Assembly (NCBI GenBank): GCA_900766185.1
Contig: CAAFUL010000085.1
Span: 176,502 to 240,501, forward strand
Length of the DNA: 64,000 bases
Origin: an uncultured Johnsonella sp.
Lineage (GTDB): Bacteria > Bacillota > Clostridia > Lachnospirales > Lachnospiraceae
Reading direction: 5' to 3'
The translations under genes were made by a program, and so were the position numbers. Of the stretch, positions 63,034 to 64,000 are shown piece after piece. The notes under the pieces were generated by a model that saw nothing but the letters and a program-made list of their open reading frames with translations, had not been told where the DNA came from and searched no databases. Numbering within the stretch: the stretch's first letter is position 1; every line of letters begins with the position of its first letter.

Positions 63034-64000
63034 CTATCTGTACCTTTGAAACTCTATCTTTTGTATTTTAATAGGGTTACTTACAGGGGCATCATCCTCA
63101 TTGGTTTCCTGTGAAGCGATTTTTTCAACTATATCCAAGCCTTCATATACCTGTCCGAATACTGTATATCTTCCGTCAAGCTCGGGTATTCCGCCCACTT
63201 CTTTGTACTTTGCCTTAACATTTTCAGGAAGTGAAAGCTGCGGAAGTGCGGCTTCATTCCTTATTTTACTGCACTGTACTATATAGAACTGATTTCCGTT
63301 AGTATGAGGACCTCCGTTTGCAAGACACAAAGCTCCGTTAAAGTTATGAAGTTCACTGCTTATCTCATTTTCATAAAGAGAGTTGTATATAGTGGTATTC
63401 TCATCCGATATACCGTCAATTGATCCGCTTTGTATAACAAAATCCTTTATAACACGATAGAAGTCCCTTCCGTTATAAAAGCCCTGCTTGGAAAGTTCTA
63501 TCCAGTTTTTAACTGCCAAAGGAGCCTTATCAGGGAAAAGTCTCATCTTAATAACTCCCGCATCAGTAGTCATTATACATACTTCTTCTCCTCTTCTCGG
63601 TTTATCAAGCTGGTATAGATTGACATCTGACACATCTACTCCCTTATCGCTCCAAAGTATTCCGTATATCTTCCACTTTATGCTGCTTGCATCACCAAGT
63701 CTTGCCATTTTAAGCATAACTGTGTATTCAGTTACCTTTTTCCTGCCTTCCGTAACTCTAAACTTAAGCTCCATCAAGCCTCTGAGATCGTTATATTCAT
63801 CTGTTCCGCTTACTCTGTGAAGTACAGGCATCTTAGTGTAAACATAGCTTACATCCTTTTTGCCCTCAAAGGCTCTGAAATAGTTTCTTATAGCTTCCTT
63901 TTCTTCTTCTGTGATATCCGGAACTATATAATCTTCTATTCCTTCCCTGTTCTTTATAGCACCTATAAAGTTTTCAAACCTTTCTTTAAGTTCGCTCTCG
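63034..64000 (-). CDS. Secreted cyclophilin-type peptidyl-prolyl isomerase, copy B (5' end outside window)
   Basis: The frame is open to the right edge, so about 321 residues are visible and the start and signal peptide lie beyond. The N-terminal domain (ERFENFIGAIKNREGIEDYI) and C-terminal third are nearly identical to copy A. Differences cluster around the isomerase pocket: GRDFYRVIKDFVIQSGSIDG replaces GTPFARVIKDFVIQGGALDG, and the next 20 residues diverge. The general cyclophilin Arg is kept. A recent tandem duplication with focused divergence is likely. Confidence 0.9.
   Translation of the reverse strand, partial: ESELKERFENFIGAIKNREGIEDYIVPDITEEEKEAIRNYFRAFEGKKDVSYVYTKMPVLHRVSGTDEYNDLRGLMELKFRVTEGRKKVTEYTVMLKMARLGDASSIKWKIYGILWSDKGVDVSDVNLYQLDKPRRGEEVCIMTTDAGVIKMRLFPDKAPLAVKNWIELSKQGFYNGRDFYRVIKDFVIQSGSIDGISDENTTIYNSLYENEISSELHNFNGALCLANGGPHTNGNQFYIVQCSKIRNEAALPQLSLPENVKAKYKEVGGIPELDGRYTVFGQVYEGLDIVEKIASQETNEDDAPVSNPIKIQKIEFQRYR

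Overview
The window comes from a low-GC Gram-positive anaerobe, most likely an oral or gut Lachnospiraceae (Clostridia). The evidence is a split pyruvate formate-lyase with its activase, a SpoVB/MurJ-type flippase, the Firmicute order radC-mreC-mreD-mrdA-rodA, the 73-aa DUF896 protein, a DUF512 radical-SAM protein beside der, and strong AGGAGG ribosome binding sites. A genus such as Lachnoanaerobaculum would fit, but that is inference. Almost every core gene is on the minus strand, so transcription runs from high to low coordinates. Three genes are on the plus strand: a PRPP synthetase and a two-gene accessory operon.

Layout, right to left in the direction of transcription. 64.0-61.6 kb: two tandem secreted cyclophilins. 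61.5-60.6 kb: large palindromic repeats and tRNA-Gln(CUG). 60.4-54.9 kb: acyl-ACP thioesterase, CvfB, YitT, a CdaR/PucR-like regulator and a CtpA protease. 54.6-51.7 kb: proton-translocating transhydrogenase (pntA1-pntA2-pntB) behind a promoter with a dyad operator. 51.5-47.9 kb: an accessory island on the opposite strand with an IS30 remnant, transposon-end-like iterons, gene debris and a PARG-like macrodomain gene overlapping a uracil-DNA-glycosylase-fold gene. 47.8-44.3 kb: the pfl operon, in which the glycyl-radical domain is a separate gene and a third small Cys-containing gene lies between the two parts. 44.2-42.9 kb: an intact ISAs1-family element inserted just upstream of the rplS promoter. 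42.8-39.7 kb: rplS-ylqF-rnhB-yraN-pgeF. 39.7-37.4 kb: a hairpin repeat, a 91-bp tandem repeat, prs, and a 184-bp MITE. 37.4-31.7 kb: DUF512-der-plsY-gpsA and an iron-type alcohol dehydrogenase. 31.6-26.9 kb: a complete branched-chain amino acid ABC operon (livK-H-M-G-F). 26.9-22.3 kb: rnhA, a second MITE, a 41-aa membrane protein, a structured RNA, alaS and an ArsC/Spx-like protein. 21.9 kb: a lipoprotein.

20.7 kb to the left edge is one long housekeeping array: rpsU, phoH, ybeY, a flippase, two FAD proteins, DUF896, 5-formyl-THF cyclo-ligase, miaB, mutS, mutL, miaA, a PLP enzyme, radC, mreC, mreD, mrdA and the start of rodA. It joins ribosome maturation, tRNA modification, mismatch repair and cell-wall elongation, and many of its genes abut or overlap by a few bases. 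The most unusual contents are the three-part PFL, the PARG/UDG pair in an IS-scarred island, and four families of small non-coding repeats: the TSD-flanked MITE, the 133-bp hairpin with compensating arms, the 316-bp palindrome and the 91-bp terminator-bearing tandem repeat.
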